From the NCBI RefSeq assembly GCF_019578655.1, contig NC_063265.1:22182285-22246284 (forward strand): DNA of 64,000 nt, given 5' to 3'. Made by a program: the position numbers and the translations under genes. The notes beneath the pieces were generated by a model. That model made no database searches. It was not told where the DNA came from and worked only from the letters and a program-made list of their open reading frames with translations. The stretch's first letter is position 1. Every line of letters begins with the position of its first letter. Shown here piece by piece: positions 9,251 through 20,116 of this stretch. The stretch is from Ricinus communis. Taxonomy: Eukaryota; Streptophyta; Magnoliopsida; Malpighiales; Euphorbiaceae.

Positions 9251-9930
9251 TAATCTGGCAATGCCCCCGTTGCCTTCTCCTCGTAAGCTTTGATTTTCTC
9301 CTCAAATTGCCACAAGTCACGAATCGGCTCCCAACTTGCCTCACTTTCGGGGAGTCCCTTCCACTTGATAAGAAACTCCGTCATTGGAGGTTGATTGGAT
9401 TGTGGCACCTTACGATGGGAGATGATATAGTCCACCACTTTATCATACTGAGCCCGCACATTCAAAGGAGCCCTTTTAGACTTACCTCGGCTCGGGTCAT
9501 CGCGATCCTCCCTATAAGGCTTCAGCATGCTCACATGAAAGACAGGATGGATCTTGATGCCTTGTGGAAGTTCCACCTTGTACGCTACCTTACCCACACG
9601 TTTGATAATGGGGAAAGGTCCATCGTACCTTCTTCTGAGTCCCCAATGAAGTCCGTCGGCTTTGCCATGCAAGTATAGCTTGACAAGCACCTTGTCCCCT
9701 TCTTTGAACTCCATTGGTCTCCTCTTCTTGTTCGCCCACTTCTTCATTCGCTTAGACGCCTTTTCCAAGTAGGCTTGAGCAACTTCAGCTTGCTCCCTCC
9801 ATTCCTTCGCAAGCTTGAAGGCGGGTGGACTTCGGCTTGACCAATCCATGGCAAGAGTGCTCGGTGTATAGGTTTGTTGGCCCGTAACTATCTCGAATGG
9901 ACTCTTGCCTGTAGACTCGCCTCTCTGCAA
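9250..9930 (-). pseudogene. integrase C-terminal region and chromodomain
   Basis: 226 codons open. Residues 1-165 are the integrase C-terminal part, including the GKSPFEIV motif, a basic helix (ASKRMKKWANKKRRP), the FKEGDKVLVKL strand and the HPVFHVSMLKPY motif. About residues 170-220 are a chromodomain with TEFLIKWKGLPESEASWEP and an acidic/aromatic tail. In chromoviruses this domain is thought to direct integration toward marked chromatin. The frame ends with TAG next to the polypurine tract. It is separated from the integrase core by a stop at about 9,940, so the protein as a whole is broken although this part is open. Confidence 0.9.
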
Positions 9931-10775
9931 GTTATAAGAGAATTAGGCAACATCAAGCAGTTTCGCCCAATCTCGTTGATTGGCACTCACGTAGTGCCTC
10001 AAATATAGTTCCAAGAGTGCATTGATCCTCTCGGTTTGCCCATCGGTTTGGGGGTGCATGCTTGTAAAGAACCTGAGGTCGGTACCTAGCAGCTTGAACA
10101 ACTCTGTCCAAAAACGACCCGTGAAGCGAGTATCTCGATCGCTCACTATTGATCTTGGCACACCCTAATACTTCACCACATGTTTCATGAAAAGACGAGC
10201 AGCTTCTTCGGCGGTGACGGCCTTTGGAGCGGGAATGAAGATGCCATATTTTGAGAATCGATCCACCACCACGAAGATCCATGCACAACCTTCGGATAAA
10301 GGAAGCCCCACAATAAAATCCATAAAGACACTTTCCCATGGTCTCCCAAGAATAGGAAGTGGCTCTAGCAAACCACTCGGGGCTTGTTGCTCCATCTTGT
10401 CTTGTTGGCACACAAGACAAGTCCTCACGTAGGCCTCCACATCTTCCCTCATGCGAGGCCAATAGTAGGCATTCTCCACAAGCGCCATCGTGTGTTGTAT
10501 GCCGGGATGACCCGCCCACTTGCTATCGTGGCACTCTCTTATTATCTCCTTCCTAAGATTGTCATGGAGCGGCACGTATAGCCTCATTCTTTTAGTGTAA
10601 AGCAAGTCTCTTTCTAGCCAAAATCTTCGAGTCTTGCCTTCTCGAACAAGAGTAAGGAAGTTCTTGGCCATAGAATCATGCTTTAGCCCCTCCTTAATGT
10701 GCTCCACCAAGTTGTATGGAGGGCGGCTTATATCGGCAAGCTCCCCCTTTCTGCTTAGTGCATCGGCAACAAGGT
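9931..10775 (-). pseudogene. integrase: zinc-binding and catalytic core
   Basis: The HHCC-type zinc-binding segment is visible as HPGIQHTMALVENAYYWP then CLVCQQDK. The catalytic core follows with its first Asp in VFMDFIVGLP, second Asp in IVSDRDTRFTG, and Glu in DGQTERINALLE, so all three D,D-35-E residues remain. In-frame stops occur after FMKHVVKY (about 10,163) and after WAKLLDVA (about 9,942). The enzyme would insert element cDNA into host DNA. It follows RNase H and precedes the chromodomain, the gypsy order. Confidence 0.9.
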
Positions 10776-11402
10776 TTACTTTACCTGGCTTATACTCCAG
10801 GACGTAGTCGAATTCCGCAAGAAAGTCTTACCACCTAGCTTGCTTCGGTGTGAGCTGCTTTTGCGTTTGAAAGTAGCTAGTGGCAACGTGTCGGTCTTGA
10901 CAACAAACTTGCTCCCAAGCAAGTAGTGCCTCCACGTTCGCAAGCAATGGACTATAGCAGTCATCTCCTTCTCTGAAGTATACTTCTTTGGAGTATCATT
11001 CGACTTCTGCCTTTGAAGGCTATTGACGCCCCTGCTTGCAAGTCCACTCCACCCTAGCATGATCCAAGGGCCCATCATCTGGGATCCGAATGCCTTTATA
11101 TGGTCGGGAAGGGCTAAGACCGGCTCCTCCATAATGGCCTTCTTTAGCCCTTCAAAGGCTTGTTGGCACTTCGTAGACCAATCCCAAGTACGACCCTTCT
11201 TTAATAGATCCGTTAGAGGAGTGGCAATGGAAGAATAGCCTTTGATGAACCTCCGATAATAGTTCACCAAACCAAGGAAAGATCTCAACTCGGTCACCTT
11301 GGTTGGCGGCTCCCAATCTTGGATGGCCTTCACCTTTGAACCATCCATCCGTAGCTTTCCATCACCAACAATATGCCAAGGAATGCCACCTCTTGTTGGC
11401 AA
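10776..11402 (-). pseudogene. RT thumb and RNase H
   Basis: Starts in the RT connection ([24 protein letters not shown], read at 11,320-11,245, and [18 protein letters not shown]) and continues into RNase H. The RNase H start (usually a TDAS motif) is garbled here near 11,060-11,100 by small shifts. The [24 protein letters not shown] block and the FVVKTD strand are intact. The tail after this is frameshifted, so the usual ADALSR end is not readable. It degrades the RNA of the RNA-DNA hybrid in a working element; here the first catalytic Asp appears lost. Confidence 0.85.
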
Positions 11403-12204
11403 AGGAGCATTTCTCCTTCTTGACGTAGAGCTCGTTATCCCGCAAGGCTTTGAACACTAGCCTTAGATGCTCTACGTGCTCCTCCAAAGTGTTGTTATAA
11501 ACAAAAATATCGTCGAGGTAAACAACGACAAACTGATCAAGGTAAGGAGCAAGTACCTTGTTCATAAGTGTACAGAATGTGGACGGTGCATTCATGAGGC
11601 CAAAGGGCATGACAAGGAACTCGTACGATCCATATCTCGTCACGCATGCTGTCTTTGGCTCATGTCCCTCGAAAATGCTCACTTGATAGTACCCAGACCG
11701 CAAATCCAACTTGGTGAACCACTTAGTACCACCAAGTTGATAGAAGATGTCGGCAATGTTAGGAATCGGGTACTTATTCTTGACTGTGATCTTGTTTAGC
11801 GCACGGTAGTCTATGCATAACCGAAGAGAACCGTCGTGCTTCTTTTAAAACAAGACCGGCGCACCATATGGAGCTTTGGATGGCCTTATATAGCCTGCAT
11901 CAAGTAGCTCCTTGAGTTGCCTCCTTAGTTCCTCTAGCTCTGGAGGCGCCATTCGATAGGGTGCAAAGGCGGGTGGTTTAGCTCCTTGTTCTAACTCAAT
12001 TTCGTGGTCCACTTCTCGTCGTGGAGGAAGCTTTTTCGGCAGCTCAAGCGGCATAACATCTTTGAACTCATCAAGCACGCCTTGGATAGGGCTTGGAAGT
12101 GTGGCACCATCAACATAGGGACCTTCTTCCACCTTGAGGGTTGCTAGGAAGATTGGCTCCTTCCTTTTTACCCCTTTAGAGAGTTGTATGGCCGATACCA
12201 TCAT
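11362..12204 (-). pseudogene. reverse transcriptase
   Basis: The LPPRREVDHEIELEQGAKPP block, YRMAPPELEELRRQLKELL and GYIRPSKAPYGAPVLF are followed by a stop (TAA replacing the usual Val/Lys codon near 11,842). Then [20 protein letters not shown] and [11 protein letters not shown] follow, with the catalytic YLDD at 11,520-11,509. It is a typical Ty3/gypsy RT with at least one stop and a frameshift near 11,400. The active-site residues are all kept. Confidence 0.9.
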
Positions 12205-12228
12205 ATCTTGGCTTAGCTCCCTCTTTAT

Positions 12229-12594
12229 CTAAGACTCACAAGGTTGGCCATTCTCCATTATGCACATGGTGTTGGCGTAGGGAACTAAGAATGCCTTCAC
12301 CATGTCGAGGAAGTCCATGCCAAGATAGAATCGTTGATCATTAATAGGAGCAATGGTGATATCGACCTTACCTTGCCATTGGCCTATTCGGATGTTGGTC
12401 CCTCTCGCTATGCCAATGATAGGTAGCCTCTTCGCATTCACGCCCTTGATAAAGCCCTTTTCCTTTTTATAAGGCAGCCCTATAGAGTCGGCCACCTCCT
12501 TCGCCATTTACACCGTATCAGCCCCGGTATCCACCATGGCTTGAATGCTTTTACCTCCGACGTTAGTCTCCACATACATCCGACCACGAGGCTT
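12229..12594 (-). pseudogene. aspartic protease
   Basis: GRMYVETNVGGKSIQAMVDTGAD gives the DTGA active site (about 12,535-12,520), interrupted three residues later by TAA. The rest runs MAKEVADSIGLPYKK to QRFYLGMDFLDMVKAFLVPY, the expected ILGMDFL-type second half. It would cut the Gag-Pol polyprotein. Stops on both sides separate it from gag and RT. Confidence 0.85.
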
Positions 12595-13823
12595 CTACTC
12601 CACTTTAGCTTGGATGGCATTGAGGAGTCGAAGGGAAGCAATTCTTCGTTCTTCTTCTCGCTTCTCCTCTTCAGTGATTACTAACGCTCCAAGCTTCCCA
12701 CGCTTTGGACACTCGTAAGCACGATGAGGTCCGTCGCAGATGAAGCAAGCAAGCTTTTTCGGAGAAGAACTACGCTTATCTTCCTTCTTCCACTTGCCTT
12801 TATCCTTATACGAAGCCTTACCATCCTTGGTAGAAGATTTTCCTCTATCTCCACCACCTTTGTCACTTCCTTCGTACTTCTTTATCTTTGGCTTGAATGA
12901 GTCCTTCTTCAACTCAATTAAGGACTCGGAAACCGCCATCACAGTGGCAAGGTCTTGCACACCTCACCTCTCTAGCTCTAATTGAGCCCACCGAGACAAA
13001 CCATCAATGAAGGCATGGAATGCTTCTTTCTCTCCCAAATCGGGAATCTCCAACATCAATTCAGAGAATTCTTTCACATATTCCCGAATGTAGCCATCTC
13101 TATGTTGGAGTCGTCGAAGCTTTGACCTTGCCTCCTTCTCGGCTTTGTCGGGATAAAATTGCTTCTTAAGCTCCCGCACAAAATCATCCCATGTATTAAT
13201 GGTGCAAAGGCCCTGTTTCACATCCTCGCACCTGCGTATCCACCATACGGTAACAATGTCACTTAAGTAAGAGATACGGACTTTACCTTAGTGGCATCGT
13301 CCACTATGCCCACTGCATCAAAGTATCCCTCCAAGTTCCACAAGAAGTTGTCGATCTCCCTTGCACCCCTAGCCCCACCATAGGCCTTTGGTTTAGGAGC
13401 ATCGACTTTGTGCAACTGCTGTTACTAGCGCTCCCAGCACTATTCGCCACGCTGCATGGTTAAGCTGCTTCACCACTCGAGCTTATCGACCTTCTCCAGG
13501 CATTGGGCAAACAACTTCTTAAGAGCCTCATTGTCCCTCGCTAAATTGTCGGCGAGAACATTTAAGGCACCTTGCATCTCCCCTCGAAGCTCCCCATCGT
13601 CCTCCTTGGACTCTAGCTTCTCGATGCGAAGGTCCATGTCTTCGATTTTATCATACCAATCGGACATGGCAGTCCCCACCTTAACTAGCCTTTCCTCTAT
13701 CGCGCCAATCACGTCGCGGGACTTATCCCTACGGCCCTTTCCGCTTTCCTTTCCTCCTTCCCTTGGAGTGGGAGGAGCGGTAGAAGTGGATTGCTCACCA
13801 ACTTTGGCCATAATCTCATGCAA
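12595..13823 (-). pseudogene. gag polyprotein
   Basis: The N-terminal part (13,823-13,470) is charged and helical. A broken stretch (13,470-13,222) follows with REIDNFLWNLEGYFDAVGI and VWWIRRCEDV, the standard retrotransposon Gag (capsid) start. Then comes WDDFVRELKKQFYPDKAEKEARSKL to the EAFHAFIDGL segment (13,221-12,964). The C-terminal part is Lys-rich with a CCHC-like knuckle CFICDGPHRAYEC at about 12,747-12,709. The knuckle spacing is CX2CX3HX4C, one residue short of the common form. Stops lie near 13,470 and 12,961. Confidence 0.85.
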
Positions 13824-13881
13824 GATTTTCCCAAAGAACTCAACCGCGCTCTAATGCCAACTAGGCTTTGACACGAACTTG

Positions 13882-13893
13882 GCTCTGATACCA
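13882..13893 (-). other. primer-binding site, initiator tRNA-Met
   Basis: Minus strand TGGTATCAGAGC, the standard complement of the plant initiator tRNA-Met 3' end, two bases inside the 5' LTR. This fixes minus-strand orientation. Confidence 0.95.
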
Positions 13894-13895
13894 AC

Positions 13896-14534
13896 TGTCA
13901 CGTGAGTTTTGTTTTATCCCCAAACTTTACCCACGTGCGCCCTAGCTCACTTGATTCCCCCGAAGTCAAGATTGCTAGTCAGCCTTCCCTCGGATGCCAA
14001 ACTCGGCAAAATGGCAGCAATTACGCTAACGGAAGTAAGCTTAAGAAAGTGGCACAAAGAGAGCACAAGAGTTTTAGAAGTGTAAGCTTAGTTCTCTCTA
14101 TATATCCTTCCTTCCTTATGTTACAAACAAAGCATGGAGGGGGTATTTATAGGCATGGATGGCCACCATCCCACCTCCTTAAAAGAATGTCCTAGAATAC
14201 TACTTACATCCATACAAGTCTAGAATATTCTATAATAGCCTACATGTGTCTAGAATATTCTAGAGTATTCTAGTATATACAAGAATTGTCCCCTTCCTTC
14301 TAGAATGTTCTAACAGTATCTACACCCTTCTAGAATATTCTAGAAGTATCTACATCCTTCTAGATTTTTCTAGAAAGTTCTAGACTATTCTAGAGTGTTC
14401 TAGAAGGTTCTACACTTTTCTAAAGAGTTCTAGAGTATTCTACAGAATTCTACACTCCAAAGTGTTCCAGAGAATTCCACACTACTCTAGTACTCTCGGC
14501 AAAAAATTTTAGATTTTAGCTCCACAGTGTGACA
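13896..14534 (-). repeat. chromovirus LTR (5' LTR in element orientation)
   Basis: 639 bp, TGTCAC to GTGACA, partner of 8,595-9,238. As the 5' LTR it would drive the element's transcript. The TTC/GAA array is conserved at 14,220-14,500, including the perfect four-box match at 14,328-14,345. The TATAAATA box is at 14,151-14,144. A few boxes are lost compared with the other LTR (for example TATAATAG near 14,231). Confidence 0.95.
14220..14500 (-). promoter_or_regulatory. heat-shock-element-like array in the 5' LTR
   Basis: Second copy of the 10-bp periodic TTC/GAA array. It is in position to act as the enhancer of the element's own promoter, with the TATA box about 70 bp further along the minus strand. 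Confidence 0.75.
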
Positions 14535-14539
14535 CAATG

Positions 14540-16260
14540 CTATGCCAAATATAAAAGGGATTAAACTGTCATAGTTGTTTATAAAACATTTCCTGGTTGA
14601 AAGTGATAAGATCTCTGAACCCCATACCTCTTAGCCTTTTTTATTTGCAAAGGAAAGTCCATTCCTTCTAAAGAGAGTTTACAATGGCCATCCTCCGTAC
14701 CCCACCAAAAATTAGAACACGACCTCTCAATATCATGGAGCACTGAAGAAGGAATCCTGAAATAAGACAAAGAATAAGTGGAATGGACTGAATAACAGAC
14801 TTGATCAAAGTCTTAACACCCCCCCACTGATAGAGAAAAGCTTGTTCTTCCACCCATGAAGCCTTCTGATGACCCGATCTCTTAAGTAACCAAATTGAAT
14901 CCTTTTATTCCTCATGGAGAAGGTAGGCAACCCAAGATAAATGTCATGACTCGAGACTCTAAGAATAGTAAAAATTTTGACACTAGCTATTTGAACATCA
15001 TCAAGCATAGTGAGACTAAATGCTAAGGCAGACTTATCAAAATTGATCAACTGCCCTGAAGCCTGCTCATAAAGAGTTAACTAGTCCTTGAGACGCTAAC
15101 AATCCACTATAGAGGCTATCATCTGTAAAAAGAAAAAGTAAATGCGACAGGATTATACCCAGCAATCTGCACACCATGTAAAAGATCAGAATTAACAGCA
15201 TAAGTCAAAAGAGAAGAGAGGCCCTACAAGCAAAAGAAAAATAAGTATGGGAGAGGGAACCTCCTAGATGAATTCCTCGTAATAACTTTATGTTCCCAAC
15301 CACCTTCTTATTAACAAGGAAAGAGTAAGAAACCGAATTAATGCTTCTCATAATCAACTGAACCCAAGCATCATCAAATCCTATTTTAATCATAATCTGC
15401 TCCAAAAGGTTCCACTCAACCCTTTCATATGCCTTGTTCATACCCAACTTGAGAGAATAATAACCCTTATGACCACTTCTATGATTTTGCAACTAGTGGA
15501 TATTCTCAAAGACAAGAAGGACATAATTAATTATCAACTAACTATGCACAAAAGCATAATGTACATCATCAATAACTGAGGAGAGAGTATTTCGCACTCG
15601 ATTAGTAATAGCTTTGGAGATAATCTTGTAAACCATATTACAAAGACTGAGTGGTTGAAAATCCTTCACCAAGTTAGGTTTCTTAATCTTTAAGATCAAT
15701 GTAATGAGAGTTTGGTTCCAATTTGATAAATCACCCCCATTATTTAGAACCTCTAAGCAAGCAAAAGTCATATCAGCACACACTACATGCCAGTATTTCT
15801 GATAAATGGAGCAAATATCCCATCCGAACCAAGCTAGAAGGGCTCCTGTCAAACAATGCGCACTGAACATCTTCCTCTTTAAAAAGTGATAATAGAAATT
15901 CATACGACCTAAAACCCTAGGAGCAATAAAGGGAATGTGATTCATACCCACATTATTAGGGCAAGAACTCCTAAAAATACTAGCAAAGTAGCACTCAATA
16001 GTCCGAGTCATACCTTCCTCATCAGAATTCCAGATACTAAAAACATAAAAAAGGCCATAGATATAATTTGCTTTCTTGTGTTGAGAGGCTAGTTTGTGGA
16101 AGAATTTAGAATTACGGTCCCCATGTGTTAACCAATTAACTCTAGACCTTTGCTTCCAATAAATTTCCTCCTTAGCCAATAATTTTTCTAAGCGACCCTC
16201 AAAAGAAGCAACCTCATGCATGTCTGAACCAGTGCAACCATCCCCACGCACAGACTCCAA
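14540..16260 (-). pseudogene. LINE reverse transcriptase
   Basis: Reading the minus strand: a stretch near 16,130 with YWKQRSRVNWLTHGDRNSKFFH, the linker that precedes RT in plant LINEs. Then NWNQTLITLILKIKKPNLVKDFQPLSLCN (15,730-15,650), the LIPK-type motif followed by FRPISLCN. Then LKLGMNKAYERVEWNLLE, carrying the first catalytic position changed to Gly-Met where D is usual. The GDPLSP motif is decayed to GSLSHTY, and the catalytic motif reads LFTDDSL (Asp pair at 15,118-15,123; FADD is usual). INFDKSALAFS and a GLPTFSMRNKRIQFGYLRDRV block follow, then FRIPSSVLHDIERSCSNFWWG. Many stops and shifts; dead. Confidence 0.85.
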
Positions 16261-16479
16261 ATGCTTCCTGATAGAAATAATCTACGAAGATATACTCTTA
16301 ATTGATCTTGCACCCCAATCAAATAAAGCTCGGGTACACATCTTGATCACATGCTCAATATCATATAAGCCATCACCTCTAATAGCCTGCCAAGCCTCAC
16401 TAATAACCTTCTAGCTGTCCCTCTTAGAGACCCAAATTTCCTCAAACTGAAACCTACCTAAACCATTCTTCCAAGCTCT

Positions 16480-17168
16480 CGTAGAACCAGGCTTTGACCC
16501 AGAACATTTCAATAAAATTAGGCGATGGTCAAAATGATAGAGCTAGAGATTATAAACCAGCTGAAGGATATAAAAGACTCCAATCCATATTAGCAATGAA
16601 ATGATCAAGCTTACGATGGATAAAATTGCTACCTCATTGTCGATTAGACCGAGTATATTTAGACCCAATGACCCGTAAGCCTCTTGAAATACAGACATAT
16701 GACCTCCATCCCGAGGTCTACCCCTATCTTTCTCCTCTCTGAAAGTAAGATTTTATTAATATTGCCTCCTAGGATCCATGGCAAAAAAGAAAATTTTGAG
16801 AGAGAATATAACTTCTTAATAAGATCCTAAGAGAAGGATCTTTGACCAGCGTTATGGATGACCATAAAAACCTGTAAATAAAGCACGTTATCAATAGTAA
16901 CAACAGAGTCGATATGGCCCCTGGAAAAGGATTTGATACATACCAAAATGCAATCCTTCCACGGAAGCATGAGACCCCTACTATTCCCAACACGGTCAAT
17001 AATTAAATAGCCATCAAAATTGAATAAAGAACGAAAGGAAGAAGCAGAAGATTTATACATCTTAGTCTCACATAAAATTTAGGGATCTTGGTCATAGATT
17101 AACCGTTGTAACTCTTTAAATGCTCTTGGGTTCCAAAGCCCATGAGCATTCCAACACACACAGCTCAT
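16480..17168 (-). pseudogene. LINE APE-type endonuclease
   Basis: Starts MSCVCWNAHGLWNP (ATG at 17,168), the classic start of the exonuclease-endonuclease-phosphatase domain in plant LINEs. It continues to ILCETKM, the block with the catalytic Glu, then GYLIIDRVGNSRGLMLPWKD and FLPWILGGNINKILL, where WILGGDFNEIL is usual and the catalytic Asp has become Asn. Stops occur before ILCETKM and after the Gly-rich part. The domain nicks target DNA in working LINEs; here the D-to-N change and stops rule that out. Confidence 0.85.
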
Positions 17169-17964
17169 TGGGATTGGCGGGACTGCTTAGCAGCCGCCGC
17201 AGGAACAATGGGCATATTCATAACATCAGGCACATCAATAGCCAAAATTTTACAAAGTCTGAGTATTAGAGTATTAATATCATCATTCAAAGAATCATCA
17301 GTTAAAGTACGTTTACCTCCACTAAGGCCCATTGAGTTTGAACCCTCATCAATAGCACTTACAAGAATTTTTAATGACTTCCCCACTGGAGTTGCATTTT
17401 CCTCTCTAGGTTTAGGAGGTTCCCCGCCTTTTCCGAGTACCATTTTGATTTTTCTCAGCAGTTTGTCCTTTAGTGGTACTCTTCAATTTAGGAGAGTTAG
17501 GACTTTTCATTTTCTTCACAACTCTTCACTTAGCTTTCGGTGAATTAGGTCCACTCGTTCTAGCAAACAGTCCCATTGGAAATATAGGTGCACTGACACA
17601 AATATCATTAGCATTAGGAACAATAATAATAGAATTAGAAACATTACTTGGGTCATTGCCATTGGGGTCCACCTGAACATGCAAAGTACTCTAAAAAATA
17701 ATATTTGGCATAGGGGAGTTAATATTATGGTCATTCAAAGTCACATGCATGCCATCCATCATCTAAGAATCTTTGTCAAAATCACCCATCTTTATATTTA
17801 GAATTTTTTCTACCATCAAAATGGCTCACTTTGCCATGATTAACTCCGCGCACAGTACCATATAACAAGGAATTATTAATTTGGCCATTAGAAGAATCAA
17901 TCACGTTACCATGCATTATAAGGACGTGAACTTGATCAACCACTGTCACATGCATCCTCGCCTC
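17169..17964 (-). pseudogene. LINE ORF1-ORF2 linker, low complexity
   Basis: Follows the ORF1 zinc knuckle and precedes the endonuclease. Translation in the ORF1 frame gives Asn/Ser/Pro-rich sequence with several stops and a basic KSPNSPKLK patch, typical of the poorly conserved region between nucleic-acid-binding and endonuclease domains. No domain is recognised. Confidence 0.55.
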
Positions 17965-18807
17965 CTAATTATTGGGACAATTTTGATGACTAACTTCACT
18001 ATTGTCATCATTAGGCTGAGTATTAACATTAGCAATAGGGGAAAATTGAGCATGTAATTGGCCATCATTAACCTGTCTCATTCCTTTCTTGCTATCAATA
18101 AAAGAACTACCCATGACAGCCTTCATCCATGGGCCAAAGGAGCTCTCATCTAAAGCAATTTTATTCTTTAAACTACACTCTCTATAAACGTGACCTAGCA
18201 TATCACACGCATAGCATATATCGAGTAAACACTCATAAGTAATGACAACAACTCTTTTAGGTTCTTTATTACCCATATCAATGACACACACTCTAAGATA
18301 ACGGCCAATACTACTTCCAGTAGTGCCACCATCAATATCCACCACTTGACCAATCTCATTTCCCAATTTCTTAGCAACGTCAATTGATATATATGCAACT
18401 GATACATTATGAATTTGTACCCAGAAATTGACTTTATCAAACAATACATCTCCAAGATGTTGGGTTTCTGAAATTATGGAGAACACAATCAAACACTTAT
18501 CAGAACTCCATAGGCCATCCACCATAATTTTATGCCTTTCTTCACTAGATTTGAAGTGCAAAACAAAAATATTATTCCCTGCGGCTTCCATTTCAAATCC
18601 ATGGATAACCCGAAGCATATTAAGAAGAACAGATTTAAACCCCTCCCTATTCACTAAGCGATTAGAAAGTACCTTGCAAGCTGAGCTCAAAAAACTCATT
18701 TTTCTCGCATTTTGATGAATCGAGGGATCAAAAGACAAGGCTGGATTATTATCATCTTCTTTCAAGTTTAGTTTGGCACAAATCTTAGCCAAGGCCTCTG
18801 CATCCAT
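17965..18807 (-). CDS. LINE ORF1 (DUF4283-like domain plus zinc knuckle), truncated
   Basis: About 280 codons from ATG at 18,807. I chose this start because MDAEALAKICAKLNL is the usual ORF1 start; the open frame runs further upstream only through leader sequence. The first 170 residues are a DUF4283-like fold with the block FKSVLLNMLRVIHGFEMEA, the strand NIFVLHFKSSEERHKI, and GLWSSDKCLIVF. It continues with VNFWVQIHNVSVAYIS and ends in a zinc knuckle CYACDMLGHVYREC (CX2CX4HX4C, about 18,205-18,164). The product binds nucleic acid in LINE particles. It ends at a stop where homologues usually continue, so it is probably truncated. Low threat of being host coding: position and domains mark it as LINE. 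Confidence 0.8.
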   Translation of the reverse strand: MDAEALAKICAKLNLKEDDNNPALSFDPSIHQNARKMSFLSSACKVLSNRLVNREGFKSVLLNMLRVIHGFEMEAAGNNIFVLHFKSSEERHKIMVDGLWSSDKCLIVFSIISETQHLGDVLFDKVNFWVQIHNVSVAYISIDVAKKLGNEIGQVVDIDGGTTGSSIGRYLRVCVIDMGNKEPKRVVVITYECLLDICYACDMLGHVYRECSLKNKIALDESSFGPWMKAVMGSSFIDSKKGMRQVNDGQLHAQFSPIANVNTQPNDDNSEVSHQNCPNN

Positions 18808-19000
18808 AACAAAAGAGAGAGGAAAAAAAAAAGAACAAAAAAGACGAGATGAGAAAGAAAAAGACAGAAAAGAAGAACCACAAAGGAACAACCAACGCCA
18901 TACGAGTGCGGAAGAACTCAAGACAACCTTGAGGAAACAACTTCTACTCAATCCTAGGTCAAATAGGAAACCTAGAGAAACCCCAGGACGGTAGAGAAAA

Positions 19001-20116
19001 GGCCACATATATCGCTTCTTTTTACTATTTTAATATATTTGAGTTTTGGTGATTGTGAAAAAGACTCGGTAACACATAAACTTAGTAAATGTACTTGGTA
19101 ATGATAAGATATCATAACGCAAAAAATGACAAGTAAACTAACCGTAGGATGTAGCTTTGAGCTTTCACAATAAGGATAATATATTTAGTCACCCATTTGC
19201 ATTTTCCAGTTTAGGATAACAGTAAATAGACATTTACATAGTCTGACATTAAAGAACAAGAATAACAATAAATAGTTTGATAGTAAATATATATTTTGAT
19301 TTCAGTGAACTGTCAAATTCGAATTTCTCTCTCACTAACCTAAAAAAAATAGGAATAAGATGTAAGTAGGTTCTGAATTTTCAGATAAGCCATTTTGACT
19401 TTTTTAGTTCATTTTGCCCCTTTTTTGTGAGCATGATTACCACTGGTGGGAGATATTGCGTGAATAGGCTATTTAAGTTTTGTTCATGATTTAAAATACT
19501 AAATAAAAAATTAAAAAATCATTTAACATCTAATGACATTTTTTTCTTAGTAAAATTCTAACACGGTGGATTTTGTTTACTATAATTTGATTTGAATTTG
19601 TTTAGTTAAGATTTGAGTGGGTAGGATATTTACTAGAAATTTAAATAAATAGAGGTAATTTTATTTTCTTTTTTAACTGTTTTTTGTTAATAATTTCAAA
19701 ATAAAAACTTTTTATTAACAAATAAGACAAGTGTATCCCACTCACTTATTTGTACAGAAAAGAGCTTGAATGAGTAAAATTTGTGAAGGATTGGGCTAAA
19801 GATTAAAATTTGTGCAGATTTCAGAAAGTGGCAAAAACGATGTTTTAATTTTACTCTGGTTCGAACAATTAAACCCACTGCAATTGGTTCTACTCGATAC
19901 ATGCCCAAATCAATTAAACCAAGCCCTGTGCCAAACCATTTCAGGCTCCAAAACCACACCAATCTGCAAAATAGGTAACATGTTCTGAAACAAATTGCAC
20001 ATTCTCCTTAACCTTACATGAGTCTAAAGCCATGACAGATATAGTTCTCACACAAGAGTACAACAAAATGTCAGAAAACATAACCGTGCCAGTGCAAAAT
20101 AATCTTAAGCAGACAC
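19001..20116. other. intergenic DNA and probable 3' UTR of the RSRC2-like gene
   Basis: The right-hand part (roughly 19,900-20,116) follows the stop codon of the RSRC2-like gene and is probably its 3' UTR, but I see no clear AATAAA signal on the minus strand. The rest is AT-rich with no gene or repeat that I can support. Confidence 0.45.

Larger units (their letters stand above)
8595..14534 (-). mobile_element. Ty3/gypsy chromovirus (LTR retrotransposon) nested in the LINE
   Basis: A 5.94 kb element with two LTRs of 644 and 639 bp, each starting TGTCAC and ending GTGACA. It has a tRNA-Met primer site next to the right LTR, a purine tract next to the left LTR, and gag, protease, RT, RNase H, integrase and chromodomain on the minus strand. 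The five bases outside the ends are ACAAG (left) and CAATG (right), so the target-site duplication is not clean; ACAA is common to both if the border slips by one base. The chromodomain places it among the chromoviruses. Stops break the polyprotein in several places, so it is not autonomous, though most domains are easy to read. Confidence 0.95.
7104..19000 (-). mobile_element. L1-type LINE, near full length, interrupted by a nested gypsy element
   Basis: Removing the gypsy insertion (8,595-14,534) leaves about 5.96 kb, the usual size of a complete plant L1-type LINE. In order from the right: 5' leader, ORF1 with a DUF4283-like region and zinc knuckle, APE-type endonuclease, reverse transcriptase, zf-RVT region, RNase H-like domain, short 3' UTR, and a poly(A) run at the left end. 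Homology continues across the gypsy insertion within the region after the RT thumb. All long frames carry stops, so it is not autonomous now. The right boundary is estimated from the start of the leader; I could not find a convincing target-site duplication. Confidence 0.85.

Noticed and set aside
9307..9678. 123-codon plus-strand frame
   Set aside because: Antisense to the integrase/chromodomain frame, whose motifs are unmistakable.
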